Origin: Mangifera indica | Taxonomy: Eukaryota; Streptophyta; Magnoliopsida; Sapindales; Anacardiaceae | DNA: 64,000 nt | NCBI RefSeq assembly: GCF_011075055.1 | Contig: NC_058137.1 | Location: forward strand, 23,297,463-23,361,462 | Reading direction: 5' to 3' | Shown here: in pieces, positions 48,913 through 60,959 of the stretch | Layout: each line of letters begins with the position of its first letter | Position numbering within the stretch: position 1 is the stretch's first letter | The notes under the pieces: generated by a model | Database searches by the model: none | What the model was told of the DNA's origin: nothing | Seen by the model: only the letters and a program-made list of their open reading frames with translations | Made by a program: the position numbers and the translations under genes

Positions 48913-49926
48913 TCAAACTTTCAAAAGCTGCATTTTATTAGAGAAAGCAATGCCAATCCATTCAGGCTGAGCAGCAGACCACTGGAGCTGATTAATTTCA
49001 TAGCCTGCCGAGTACATAGACATGGGATCAATCCCATTCGGTCCAGCCACCGGGGGCAGCTCCCAAATGAGAGCCTGTGTGTCATCCCCAACAGAGCATA
49101 TATGCCTAGAACTCTGCGGCGCCCATGAAATCGCATTAACACTTGCTAGATGCCTCTCTAGCTCAGCCACCGGCATAGTTGGAGACCTAATATCCAAAAT
49201 CACAACCTTATTACTATCCATCAAAATAGTCGCCATGTACCTCAAATCCTGCTTATTCCAAGAGAGTCTCAGCAAGGGCGTATCCGGTTGCGGACTCTCG
49301 TAAATTATCGTTGAATGTTCTTTGTCTCTCAAATCAAATATTCTAACTGACCCATCAGCAGAAACCGAAGCGAAAACCCTCGCTTCGCCCCAGCAGATAT
49401 CATAAACCTCTTTATCATGAGCAATTAACTGAGTTTCGACAGCGCCCTTTTCGATATCCCAAACAGTACAAGTAGTATCAATGCTACAAGTTCCCAATCT
49501 CTTGGGCTCAATCTCGTTCCAATCGAACGAGGTTAAAGGCGCGCAGAATTCGCTGCTCTTGCTGTTGTTGAGGACGGTGACGGGCTCGATCGAAGAGTCA
49601 CGGACTTCCCAGAGGCGGAGGAAGTCGCCGGAGGAGGCGAGAAGATCGGAGGATTTGCGGGCGGAATTGGGTTGGAACATGAGCTTGGTGGGCGGGTACG
49701 GGTGGTCAAAGGAAAGAGTAGGGTGAGTTTTGATGGAGAGGGTTTCGGGGTCAAACGAAACGACGTCGACTCGGTTGGTGTAGTCTTCAATGAAGCTACC
49801 GACGGCGATGCGTGGGAAATGACGAGAGGGAATGGAAGAGAAAGCCATGGCGTACAGAGGGTAAGGGGAGTCATAGGTGACGGAGTTGTCGGATCTGAGA
49901 TGGGATTCTTGGGTTGAATTCTCCAT
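48913..49926 (-). CDS. TTG1: TRANSPARENT TESTA GLABRA 1 (TTG1), WD40 scaffold protein
   Basis: An intronless 337-residue WD40 protein. It shows the TTG1-specific N-terminus ([15 protein letters not shown], then RIAVGSF) rather than that of its paralogues LWD1/LWD2. Next come [49 protein letters not shown] then [62 protein letters not shown], and the end [16 protein letters not shown]1 is the scaffold of the MYB-bHLH-WD40 complexes. In Arabidopsis these complexes control anthocyanin and proanthocyanidin synthesis, trichome and root-hair fate, and seed mucilage. Repeats are intact and length equals the family norm (about 340), so the gene should be functional. It points away from PRR5, as far as I recall within the same conserved neighbourhood as in Arabidopsis. 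Confidence 0.97.
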   Translation of the reverse strand: MENSTQESHLRSDNSVTYDSPYPLYAMAFSSIPSRHFPRIAVGSFIEDYTNRVDVVSFDPETLSIKTHPTLSFDHPYPPTKLMFQPNSARKSSDLLASSGDFLRLWEVRDSSIEPVTVLNNSKSSEFCAPLTSFDWNEIEPKRLGTCSIDTTCTVWDIEKGAVETQLIAHDKEVYDICWGEARVFASVSADGSVRIFDLRDKEHSTIIYESPQPDTPLLRLSWNKQDLRYMATILMDSNKVVILDIRSPTMPVAELERHLASVNAISWAPQSSRHICSVGDDTQALIWELPPVAGPNGIDPMSMYSAGYEINQLQWSAAQPEWIGIAFSNKMQLLKV

Positions 49927-50468
49927 TTCCTTTTTCAGATTTTGATTTGAGGAATTTTGGGCTTTTCAACAAAGCTGGAAATGAAAAGTTCGAATTTTCC
50001 AGGAGAGTTCCTTGTCAATGGCGGCGAGCCTCAACCATGTCTTACTTTTCTTTCAATTATCTTTTCAACCGTGAAGTTAGGTGACAGCAGTCAGTTTCTC
50101 AGCCATGTTAAAAATCAGAGTTACCTTTTTACCCTTTATCGCGTAAAAAACATAGGAAAAAATTCTGATAAAAAGGATAAATTTCTATTTTATATCTAAT
50201 TATTTTATTTTAAAATTATCATGTAATTTTAAATTAACAAAAAAAATTTTAAAATCTTTTAAAAATCAAATTTACATCACAACTATCTTTTTCTTCTTTT
50301 ATTTACCTTCACCATCAAACAAACTTTAATCATCATTTTCATATCTAAAAACTTAGATTCTTATGAATAATAATTACTCAAATTTCTAACATTTCTTTCC
50401 TTCTTCAACCAATACTAGGGTTATCATCTACTTTACCTAATGAAGTAAAACTTTTAAAAGGGTAGATG

Positions 50469-51272
50469 TAGACACGTCAATTGGGCCGGGTTGAACGGAG
50501 GCACGGCACGAAGCACGAAAAAAAAGTACGGCACGAGAAAGCCCGGCCCGGCACTGTAGCATGTCGGGCTAGGCCCATGGGCCTACTGGGCCGGGCCTCG
50601 GGCTTTGATATTAAGCCCGTGTGCTGGCCCGGCCCGGCCCAGTACTGTTTATATATATATTTTTTTAATTTTAATTGGCAGATTTTTTGCCTTGTGCTGC
50701 TGCCTTCTGCCGCAAGGCAGAAGCCAAACAAGGCTTCTGCCTTGTAGCAGAAGCTTTGGCCTTTATTATTTTTTTTAATTTTTTAATTAATTTATTTTTT
50801 TATATAAATCTATTTAATTTTTCTTCATTTTCACTTCCATTTACAAATCTCTAATCTCAATTATTTTATTATATTTTCAATCTCATTTTTTTCTTATTAA
50901 TTATCTTTCAAAATATATCTAAATTCGTAAATAATAATTCTTTGTGTTTATAATTTTATTTTAATTTTATCATTACAAAATATTACAAATAGATTAAGTA
51001 TTAAATGAATTCAATCTATTTGAATATTATTATAATATATATTTATTTATGTTTTATAATTTGAAAAATAATTTGTTTCAAAATTTTAAAAAATATTCAA
51101 AACCCGGCCCGGCCCGGCCCATTTAAGGCCCATTTATATATGGGCCGGGCCTTGGGCCTTCATATATTAATGGGCCGGCCCCGCCCGAAAGCCCATCACT
51201 ATTTGGGCTTTAGGCCCGACCCGTTAGCCCGATGGGCCGAGCTTGAGCCAGCCCGGCCCATCGACACCTCTA
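50469..51272. mobile_element. hAT-type MITE, GC-rich ends, 8-bp target duplication
   Basis: Perfect GGTAGATG at 50461-50468 and 51273-51280. Left tip TAGACACGTCAATTGGGCC, right tip (inverse) TAGAGGTGTCGATGGGCC. The two ends carry dense GGCCCGGCCC runs and TGGGCCGGGC-type words that are inverted with respect to each other. The middle (50650-51090) is AT-rich. The 8-bp duplication and the TAGA-GTGTCGATGGGCC tip fit the hAT superfamily. Open frames across the GC-rich end are artefacts of the repeats. Confidence 0.85.
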
Positions 51273-51280
51273 GGTAGATG

Positions 51281-54020
51281 AGAAAGTAAAAGAATTAGGT
51301 TTAGAAAAACGAGATTTTTTTTTTTATAATTAAATTTCACTTGTAAAGAGTATGAGACTCTTTTATAACCTCCTATTTACTCCTATTTCCATCGTAACAA
51401 AAATCTATGATATAATAAAAACTCAACGTACTTTCTCAAAATTATAAGAATTTTTAACTTAATAATAACTGATAATATATTAAATTTATAATAAAATTAT
51501 ACGTACTAATTTTAAATTAATAAATAAATATACTTTATATATATCATTCATGTAATTGAAAAATTTTTGAATTAAAAATACATTAATACTTAATTACATA
51601 ATAATATATTTAAATATATATTCATTGCATAATATTGCTTCCAATTTATTATTAAACTATAATTGACTAATAACAATCTTAACAATAATTAATCTAATTG
51701 ACTAAATATAATCTATTGGCCAAATTGATTGTTATCTCTAAGGTTTATGGTTTAATGTCTATTTGAATAGCGATTATTCAAATTTCCTAACATTTTATCA
51801 AACCACAAAATAGATTTAATGGGAGTTGGGTTAGGCCACTGTAAGGGTATTTTGGAATTTTAATTTTAACTCCTCGGCGTCGCAAGGGTAAAATCATACT
51901 TTTCTATCAAAATCAGTAAGGAGCCTGTTTTCCTATTGTTCGGAAGGCCTAGTGTAGATGTGTTAATGGGCTTTATGTGGGCTTATAGTTGTGTATGTCA
52001 TTCTCTCTGTTATTAGGTTAGCTTTGTTTGAGGTCCCAAGAAGCATTCATTTAGGTAAGGTGGTTCATGGGCTAAAAAAATTGATCCAATAGCATTGGCT
52101 TTTCTCCTTTTGGGATTACAATCGGTCCAACACTATAAAGGGTGTTCAAAATTATTTAACAAACGAATTGAATCAAATTTTAATTCTAACAATAGATTAT
52201 TTAAAAAATCGATTCAAATATTAACTCAAAAATATAAAAAAAGTTAGTTAGTTTTTGGGTTTAATTTTGGTATGTTAATTTTTTTGAACCGGCTAACAAA
52301 ATCGAATCGATTTTTAAAAAAAATTGAATGGGAAATTAATAAAATATTAAATTTATTTTTTTAAATTGAAAAAAATAATAAAATATAACACTTCTTTGAA
52401 ATTTGGTTTAAAATTAATTAACCAAAAATTTTGTTATTGTTTATTCGTTTGAAAATTGATTAATCTTTAAATTAATTTGGTTTCGGTTTATGATTTTGTC
52501 TAAACTATTAATCGGATAACCAGTAATATTAGATTGATTAATGACATATTCAATATTTTAAGTATTCAACAAATATTTTTAAAATTTAATTAAAAAAATA
52601 AATGAAAAAGTAAATATGCAAAAATCATCCTTACAACCTCAGTGATCAAAACAGAACACTTAATCATGCATAGTCTTCCAATATATAGTACACTTAATTT
52701 GGATTGTGTTATTACATTACTTTAATTTGAAAACATCATGAGAACAGGTGTTCATTTCACCAGGAAACTCCAACAAAAAGGGAAAACAAGCAGTGGAATA
52801 ATATCGTTCTTGTCTTGTCTGTAACAGCCATGAAGCCTTTAAGTATGGTTGGGTTCCTACTTTATGAATTATGGGAGCTCCTTCTTCATTTTTCATCTTG
52901 TGGAACATAATATGAACAACCCATTCCTTTTTCTAAGAATGGTGAATAGTTGTTAACCTAGGTCCATTATTTTTTTATTAATAAAATTATATATATAATT
53001 TATACACACAAAAAAAATATATATATGTATAATTTATGTTATCTCTCAAATTTAATCATTAGTTTTAACAATTAAAGAATATTTAAGTTATTTTTTTTCA
53101 AATATTATATTAAGGTTAATTCCACTTATACTCTTAATAGTATAGATAAATTACATTTTTAATTCTAAATACTTTATTTTTTTTCTTTTCCACCCCCTGC
53201 CCCTCCCCCCATTTTAATTTCACCACCATAATTGCTTCTTCTCCGGTAGAATTGCACCGATGGGTGAAATTTGTACTGAAATCGCATCAAATCACTGCAA
53301 TTCAATTAATTTTAATAGTCTTTAAATGAAATTAATATGAATTAGGGATGAAAATATATTTAATAAAATTTTAGAAGTAAAGTGTTATTTAACTTAAAGG
53401 TTTTTTTTTTTTGTTGTCTTTTAAATCATTTTATTAAAAAAATTTACCAATTTTTTGAACAAATTCAACAAATAACCGAAAAATAATTTTTTCCAAACTC
53501 ATCCTTCAATCCAACTTTGGGTGAGAAATAGTCATAAGCCCAAAAAGAGCTTATGAAAAAACAAGAACTTTCAAAGTCTCAAAACAACTTATTTAATTTT
53601 ATAATTAAACCAATTTGAAATTTAATCAAACAAATTATCAAAATTTTTGAAGTCACTATGGTATTAAATAAATTCTTGTGACAAGTAGATAAGACTAACC
53701 ACACAGGCTCATAAAACCTCAAAATTATACTAAGAAAACTTGGTATAATATGTAACATAAATTTCCCATAATTTTATCAAAAAATATTACATTAAAGACA
53801 TGATAATAAGAAAAACAATATTTTATTGATCATTATAAAGATTGATAAAATCAACCATAAAAACAAAATAAATAGATATAAAATTCCCAATAATATTAAG
53901 TTAAATAAGAACCCCAATATGTTAAATCAAGAGTAATTATGTATTAACTCTTCCTTATCATGAACCAAATTGGTGTATTTGAAATAACAATAAAAATGTA
54001 AAAATCATAATTCAAAAAAG
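51281..54020. other. Intergenic, AT-rich, no gene recognised
   Basis: Contains a 52190-52510 stretch rich in GGTTT / AAACC-type words, resembling decayed hAT-MITE sequence, and general A/T repeats. The 63-codon frame at 52717-52908 (- strand) resembles nothing I know. Confidence 0.45.
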
Positions 54021-54029
54021 TTATACATC

Positions 54030-54182
54030 AACACTTTTGGTACATATTTTAAGTACATAAATAACGTATCATTATATAATTAGATGATTCTGAATTAAAA
54101 ATAAAATAATAGATAATTACAAAATGACATATTATTTATATACTTAAATTGTATATCAAAAATATGTATATATACCATTACT
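54030..54182. repeat. AT-rich hairpin MITE, copy 6
   Basis: TGGTACATATTTTAAGTACA at left mirrors ATATGTATATATACCATTA at right. The centre is ATTATATAATTAGATGATTC / AGATAATTACAAAATGAC, as in the copies at 3.5-4.8 kb. Confidence 0.5.
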
Positions 54183-54559
54183 CTTTCTCAATAAGATAAT
54201 GAAACTAAGAATCCCAAAAAAAGGGATTACACACAAAGTAAGATGCCGCCCATGTGCAACAATTCTAATGGCTCCAATTGAACCTTTTTCAACCTTCCTT
54301 TATACGTTCAATATAATTAATTAGTCACTAGCCGCGTTCATATTAAAAAGGAAAAAAAAAAATTATGAAAAGCAAACTAAAGAAGAAAACGAAACTACAA
54401 CGATGTACATAGTATATAAAATGACAAACTCACTCTTGATAATTTTTTCATTTAATACAATTATCATTTCGTCGACAAACCAATAATCTTAGTATATATT
54501 ATGATAGAATATAGAATAATTTATATACATAATTAAATGTAACATTAATTTGTATTCTT

Positions 54560-54931
54560 CTAATGGAAACAGCAAATATGATGAAGATGGTGGTGGTGAT
54601 GAATGGACTTGTCCTTATCAATCAAGCCCTGAACATTACGAAACTCCTCAACATGACAAGGAATGGTGATGAGACCTTTTTGATCAAACCCATATTCTTC
54701 TTCAGCTTCGTTGAGCAACTGAATGAACAATGGATGGTTTATATACATCACTGGGATCACAAACTTGTGTTGCTCTTCACCTTCATGACCCACCTTCACC
54801 GCTAAACATCCCTTAGGAATTTCTCTCAATTCATCATCTTTCTTCCCATGAGGAAAGTGAATATGAAAATTCAGGCTGTGGTGGTGGTGGTGGTGTTGTT
54901 GTTGTTGTTGTTGTTTGATTCCGCTTCCCAT
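54560..54931 (-). CDS. SAUR32: SAUR32-like auxin-responsive small protein
   Basis: Intronless, 123 residues. The leader has six glutamines and six histidines, followed by SLNFHIHFPHGKKDDELREI. Then comes the SAUR core PKGCLAVKVGHEGEEQ, KFVIPVMYINHPLFIQLL, EAEEEYGF and LITIPCHVEEF, and a His-rich tail ending HHICCFH. The core is almost identical to that of the 1013-1306 gene, and both read - strand with the same TTGAAATGGG start context, so they are duplicates. Length and leader match Arabidopsis SAUR32 well, which makes this the more complete copy. The leader repeats (CAA and CAC/CAT triplets) are probably length-variable. A long purine-rich stretch at 54960-55180 upstream is likely 5' UTR or promoter. 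Confidence 0.92.
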   Translation of the reverse strand: MGSGIKQQQQQQHHHHHHSLNFHIHFPHGKKDDELREIPKGCLAVKVGHEGEEQHKFVIPVMYINHPLFIQLLNEAEEEYGFDQKGLITIPCHVEEFRNVQGLIDKDKSIHHHHHLHHICCFH

Positions 54932-55199
54932 TTCAATATGAATACAAGAAACCCAAAAATGAAAAAAAAAAAAAATGAAAGCGAATATTAGAGGAAATCA
55001 AGGCTATGAGAAAACAGGAGAAAAAGGCCAAGGATCAGAAGAAGAAATGGCGAGATTGAAGAGGGTAAGAGAGGAGTCTGTGAGAGAAGAGGGAATGTTG
55101 CTCATGATAAAGGTTCCAACAATAAAAACATAAGAAAGAAAGAGAAAAGAAAAAAGGGAGATGGAGTGAGAGGTTGTTGAAGGATGGAGACGGGTATTT

Positions 55200-57630
55200 A
55201 AATGGGAAAATTTGGATTAGGGTTGGCTTAGTTTGAACTCAAACTATTAAACAAAAACGCAAAGGCGTTTTCTAGACACAAATGGAACACGTAAAAAAGT
55301 CGTATCTGATTTGGGTTTGCTCAGGCTGAAACATGTTAATAATTTCAACAGCTGGAAAATGTCTTGCAGTTTTCTACAAGCTAGATGTTTAACGTTGCTT
55401 TGACTTCAAACCTCTACACGGCTTTATTAATTTGAGAGCAATTTCCTTGTCCTCTCCTAGTTTACATAAATAGCACTTTTTGCCCAAAATCAAATATAAA
55501 TAACACTTTCTTACCTAAAATTAAACTAAATCACTATGTTAAGAAGTGAAATTACTATTTTATCCATATTACTTTATTTTTCAAAATTATCATATAATTC
55601 TAAATTAACAAAAATTAAATATAACATTTTAACCATCCAAATTATATAAAAAACCTTTTATTTCTCTTTACTTTGCTCTCATCCTTTCATTCTCTCTTTC
55701 TATATATAGAGGTATATTTGTCGCAAAATCATATATTATGGGGTAAACCATAATTTTTGAAAATATTGTAATCTTTTTGAATATTTTAAGGGGTTGGAGA
55801 TTCATAAAAGTTTGGGTTCTTTTGAAAAATCTTTAAAGATTGGTTTACCCCAAATGTTTTTAGAAATAATAATTACACCTCTAAATAATTGAACAAAATA
55901 CAACAAATTATGAATGTAAATATTATATTACAATTGTTAGAGTCATATAATAGTTTTAATATGCATATGAGAGTTTGTAAAATTTTCAAAAATTAATTTG
56001 CGAGTTTTTTAAAACATTTTAACAGTTGAATTGTTATGTTAAAATAAAATTAGGTCTAATATAAAATTATTGTTTTTTTAATAAGTGATAAAATTACTAT
56101 TTTGTTTTTATACAGTAAGTTATTAAAACAATATAATTTTAGATAGAAAAATATTATTTATGTTAATTAGAGATTAAAAAAATGTTGTTAGGCCAAATAT
56201 GGATGGGGAAAAGGTCATTTTCTCCTAATTAGATTAGTATTGAGTTTTAATGACTTATTCAACTTCCATTGATATTCTGACTTTTCATTCCGACTTTGGT
56301 CGACCAGATCGACATGGTTAATTAATCACTAATCATTTTAATTAGAATTTAATCTACAACTCTATCACCTTACTTAAGATAGAAATATACATCTTTTGCA
56401 TTGGATACTATTTAATTTATTTACTTGAATAAGCTGTTGAGGTCATACAAGAGGTCTTGGAAAGTTGGAATTGATATTATATTAATAATATTCCAAGTTA
56501 GTAAATACGAAATGAAAAAAAAAAAATTATATGGATATAATATAAAAAATAGTGAAATATATATTTATAAAAAAAATTCATAAATTCAGATATAAGAAAA
56601 ATATAAAACGTATATATACGGGTTTAATATAATACATTATTGATAATACATTTTCAAAAATACGATAATGTCAATAATAATTTTAATAATTTTCATATAT
56701 CTTTTAGTTAATAATTCAAATATAAAATATTTAATTGACTATTAAACATAATATAACATAATATATATTTAAAATTCAATAATCACTAAAAATTGTGAGA
56801 AGAGGTTAAAAATTTGGATAACAAAAAATTGAATTTTTTGTTTTACATAGTTATAATATTATGATAATTAATTGGAAATATAAAAAATATTTTTGTACTT
56901 AAAAAATTCATAAAATCAAAAATATGAAAAATAATAAAAATATATATTTAATACAGAAAAAATATAAAATATATATTTAATATGTTTTAGATTCAAAAAT
57001 TCAAAATAATATATTTAAAATATGAATTATTTATATTTTTACTAACTATGCTAATATTAGAGAAACGCTATTTGTATAAATTTATTATATGTATCAAGAC
57101 AAATTTATACTATAGAAATATTATTAATTAATAAATTAAATATTTAACTATATATAATTTAAAATGGCAAATAGTTTTAAAATCGTATTATTTACTTGTT
57201 ACAATGGGATGCTTAGCTCAGCTGTTTACAAAACTGGGAAGTCGTTATAAAAACAGAAACTTTAATCTTTAAGAAGGATTGGCAGACAAATTTTATTGGA
57301 GCGTGTACGACACGTGGATGACGTGTGGCGAACGTAGTCCGACGTCTGAAGCAATGGGGCCCAATTCCAGGTTTATGTGATTCTCGTCGGCCGTTAGATG
57401 TTTTGGACGGGTCTACCCCCACGCGTAGCCAACTAAGTCTCTCTCTCCGTTCCATGTCTATCTGTTTCTTACTTATCCGGCTATTTATTTTATTTTATTA
57501 TTGTTATTTTTTGTTTTTTATGCAAAATATTTTATACCGACAAACGAGAGAAGCATTTAAATATTTATTTTTCTAAACGACTTCTGGAAAGCGATAAGTT
57601 ACATATTAATTTTCGTAAATAAGGACAATA
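55200..57630. other. Intergenic, AT-rich, no gene recognised
   Basis: Beyond the SAUR promoter region. The 57210-57460 part is less AT-rich and has short open frames on both strands that encode nothing recognisable. The rest is A/T-biased, with scattered poly-A. Confidence 0.45.
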
Positions 57631-57638
57631 TCAAATGG

Positions 57639-58331
57639 GGCCAAAGGACTTATTCCACCCCCCACCCAAAGAAAGTAAGTTGTTTCCAAGCTTCTCTCCG
57701 CAAAATCTTACTTATCCATTTATAAATATTTTAGTCCAATAATTTTAAGAATAAAATTATTATTTAATATTAAAAATAAAAAAAAAATTTAAACCTTAAA
57801 AACTAATAATTTTTTTAATCCAAGTTTTCAAAACACAATTTTCCCCTAAAATTTTCAATTTTTCATATTTAATTTTTTCAACAATAAAAAGAGTTATCCG
57901 ACTATTTTCAGGTAATGTTTCTTCTTCTCTAACGTATCCTCCTTTTGATGTTGTCTAAACGACATCATTGTTTTCGTCATCGATGAAGAAAAGTTGTCTA
58001 TGTTCTCTGATGAAGTCGACACTACACAACGTCAAAAGGAGGACTTGTCAAAAAGAAAAAGACATTGTCTAAAGATCGTCAGAGAAGTCTCTTCGTCATC
58101 AAAAAAATTGAATCGAAAAAATTAGAAACCCTAGGAAAAAATGATACTTTTAAAAATTTAGGTTAGAAAAAATTATTAATTTTTAGAGTTTAAATGAAGA
58201 ATGATATAATTAATGAATTCAGTTAATTTTAACTGTTTATGGGTAGGTAAATAAAAATTTCAAACTAAAGAAAAAAAAACTTGAGAAATCAGTATATTTA
58301 GGAAGGGGGGAGGGGGGGATGTCCTTTGGCC
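57639..58331. mobile_element. GGCC-TIR MULE-type MITE, copy 4 (693 bp)
   Basis: Left GGCCAAAGGACTTATTCCAC then CCC, right GGGGGATGTCCTTTGGCC. The body has internal mirrored arms (CCTCCTTTTGATGTTGTCTA against CAACGTCAAAAGGAGGAC near 57940 and 58030), giving a fold-back. No clear target duplication. Confidence 0.7.
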
Positions 58332-59039
58332 AATTGTTAATAAGAAATTTTAACTTGATTTTGAGTTTCAAGAAAATCTTAATGGAAATTGAGGTAGATT
58401 TAATTTTATTTCAAAAAAATAGTTTAAGTGATAAATAAATAGGATTTGAAACATAAAAGTAAGAAATTAAATATTTTTAAAGTTAATTATTAAATTTAAG
58501 ATTTTATCTATTTATTTAACACTTTCGATCTAATTTTAAAAGAACAAATGGATCGCAATGAAGTTTTCTTGTATAAAAGGGAAAAATATTATTTTTAAAG
58601 TTGAAAGTGAGATTTTCCAAATTTCCATGCTTAGTTGTACCCAAAATATGGTGAAGGAAACAAAGGTGTGAAATGGAAGGTTGAAAATTGATATTCCTAA
58701 AGTGATGTCTGGTTCCTGGTTTAATTAGTCAACAAGGTAACATGGCCCAACGTCATTTCCAGTTATTGTGGCAAAATTTATTGCAAAATTGTGGTGAACA
58801 GACACAGAACAATCCTCACTTTTTATAATTTATCTTAAAATAAATTAGGATTTGGTTTGAACTAGCTCTTTAACACAACCAGTGGGTACGCTTTGTTTAA
58901 TAAGGTTACATCAGAACTTCACCAAATCTGATACGTGTGGTTTAGTTTTACGTTAATAATAAATATTTCTCTTTGTTAAAAAACAAAAACAGGGAGAGGA
59001 GGCCTCGGAAAACCACTAAAAAAGAAGAGATAATGTTAG

Positions 59040-59373
59040 TTATAAAGTTAATAAAATATCAAAGTAAATCATCAAAAAATATATATATATATTTTTAGAA
59101 TGTAAATATACTATTTTTTAATTTTAAAAAAATAATTATTAATCTTAAAATATAAAAACCGTAAACGGTGGTAATAAAAATATAATTTTTTAAAATTAAA
59201 TTAATAATAAAGTGAAAAAAATAGATTTCTTAAAATAAAATTAATAAATAATATTTTTATCTTTTACAGTATTAATAAAATTTAAGAGATATATGAGTAT
59301 TTAAATTTTTAAAATTTAACAAATAAAAATTTATGGGTATACTAAACCTTAGACAAGAATAAATCATTTGGCC
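59040..59373. repeat. Solo right end of a GGCC-TIR MITE
   Basis: AAACCTTAGACAAGAATAAATC followed by ATTTGGCC at 59366-59373 matches the right end of the family, with the usual TTAATAAAATTT inner sequence before it. No left end was located. Confidence 0.4.
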
Positions 59374-59674
59374 TTCTTATAATTATTTAACATGGCGATT
59401 ATATCATTCATTTTGCATTAGGCGTCGTGAAGTCTAAAAATATTGGAATGGAATAAAATAATTCGACGAAAAATTTAATTATATATTATTACGTAATAAA
59501 TATAATTTTCTTCAGAAGAAATTGACGGGTCAGAGGGGCAAACATAGCTCTATTGGCCTGTAACTCACCGTTTGTAATAATTTACTCTTATATCAACTTC
59601 TGAGTAGGTTTTTGAAATACACTTATTACCCGAATTGAAGTGACATTAATGGACTTTTTATTTATTAAGGTAGG

Positions 59675-59840
59675 TGTACAATTTTTTTTTACATAAATAT
59701 ATATATATATATATATATATATCTTATTATATAATTAATTATTATTTTATTATTAATTTAAAATTATTAAATTATATAATAATATATCTATATGTATATA
59801 TATTTATATATTAAAAATATGTACTTATAATTTTTGTCAG
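59675..59840. repeat. AT-rich hairpin MITE, copy 7
   Basis: TAGGTGTACAATTTTTTTTT at left and ATGTACTTATAATTTTTGTC at right, around the pair ATTATATAATTAATTATT / AATTATATAATAATATATC. It includes an AT run at 59698-59721. A related partial copy is at 60069-60200, with an internal direct repeat ATACTAACATGAATAAG. Confidence 0.45.
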
Positions 59841-60839
59841 ACTGCAAGAAATTCATACCAATTTCAATTAACAAGGAAAATAAGAAGAACGGCAAATTTT
59901 ATTCAACATCTTCCGTCAAGTGTGGGAATTTGGTTCGCTTTGGGACAAAGAAAAGGGAAAGTGAGCGTTCTTATTCTTTTATCCAAAGGAAGGTGCCTTA
60001 TCTTTTTCTTTATTTCCCACCATTAATTTGATTCTTTACTTTGCATTAAGGCATTTCAGCTTTATAATTTCAATAAAATTATATATACTAACATGAATAA
60101 GTATATATTTAATATATATAATTATGTAATTAAATTATTTTAAATTAAAAATAAAATAATATTATATACTAACATGAATAAGTATATATTTAATATATAT
60201 AAAATATTACTTTTATAATATTTTCTTTTTTTTATTCATGGGCTTCATCTATTGTATGGATTGAGAGATCACAGCTTTATTTTTCTTTGGATTGCCCATT
60301 TGCTTTTCCAAGATTAAAGGGTCAGAATAATAAGATAAACAGGCTTTGACCTTCAGTATATATATATTCAGTAAACCACCCTAGTCTATAACTTAAGATT
60401 CTTTGACTTGGTAGTCCGGTTAAAAACAACCTGTGTAAAACACTGGATATTATCATTTTTAAACATTATACTTAAATATGACAATTTTGATCAAATTTAA
60501 GATTTTTTTTACATTAACAAAGAAGAGATTTTTTAATTAAAAAAAAAATATTCACATAATTAGAAATAAGTCAAAAACGGAGATACATGTGACCACGTCC
60601 ATGTCTCATCCCAATCTTGTCTCTCCCTCTTTATATTAATATTTTTACTTAAAATAGTATATATATATCTTTATAGTTTTAGAGTATTTATATTTTTCAA
60701 ATTTATTTATGTTTTTGTTATACATATTAAAATTATTAACATATATTATTTGTAATATTTAAAATAGGTTGATTATAATTTTAATTAATTTTGTTATTTA
60801 ATATATTTATATTACATTAAAAATGGTACGAAAATGAGT

Positions 60840-60955
60840 ATTTTCTCATAAAGAGAGGACGACAAATCGTTCTTATCCCCGTAATGAGAATAGGCCAAGG
60901 ACGGGGATGGAGAATAGGGTATTCGACCCTACTCATCTCTGTTATCATCCCTAAT
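60840..60955. repeat. hAT-type MITE end fragment
   Basis: GACGGGGATGGAGAATAGGG and CCCTACTCATCTCTGTTATC then ATCCCTA resemble the GGGATGAG-rich ends of plant hAT elements. Only one tip (CATCCCTA) is seen. Confidence 0.35.
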
Positions 60956-60959
60956 TATA

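Noticed and set aside
49022..49917. Frames antisense to or offset from TTG1
   Set aside because: Shadows of a long, well-conserved coding exon.
50477..50747. Open frames on both strands of 84-88 codons
   Set aside because: They lie in the GC-rich end of the hAT MITE and follow its repeats.
52717..52908. A 63-codon - strand frame
   Set aside because: Plausible composition, but no known family and no splice or UTR context.
57213..57576. Overlapping frames on both strands near 57.3 kb
   Set aside because: No recognisable family; the less AT-rich patch may be old promoter or gene debris but shows no domain.
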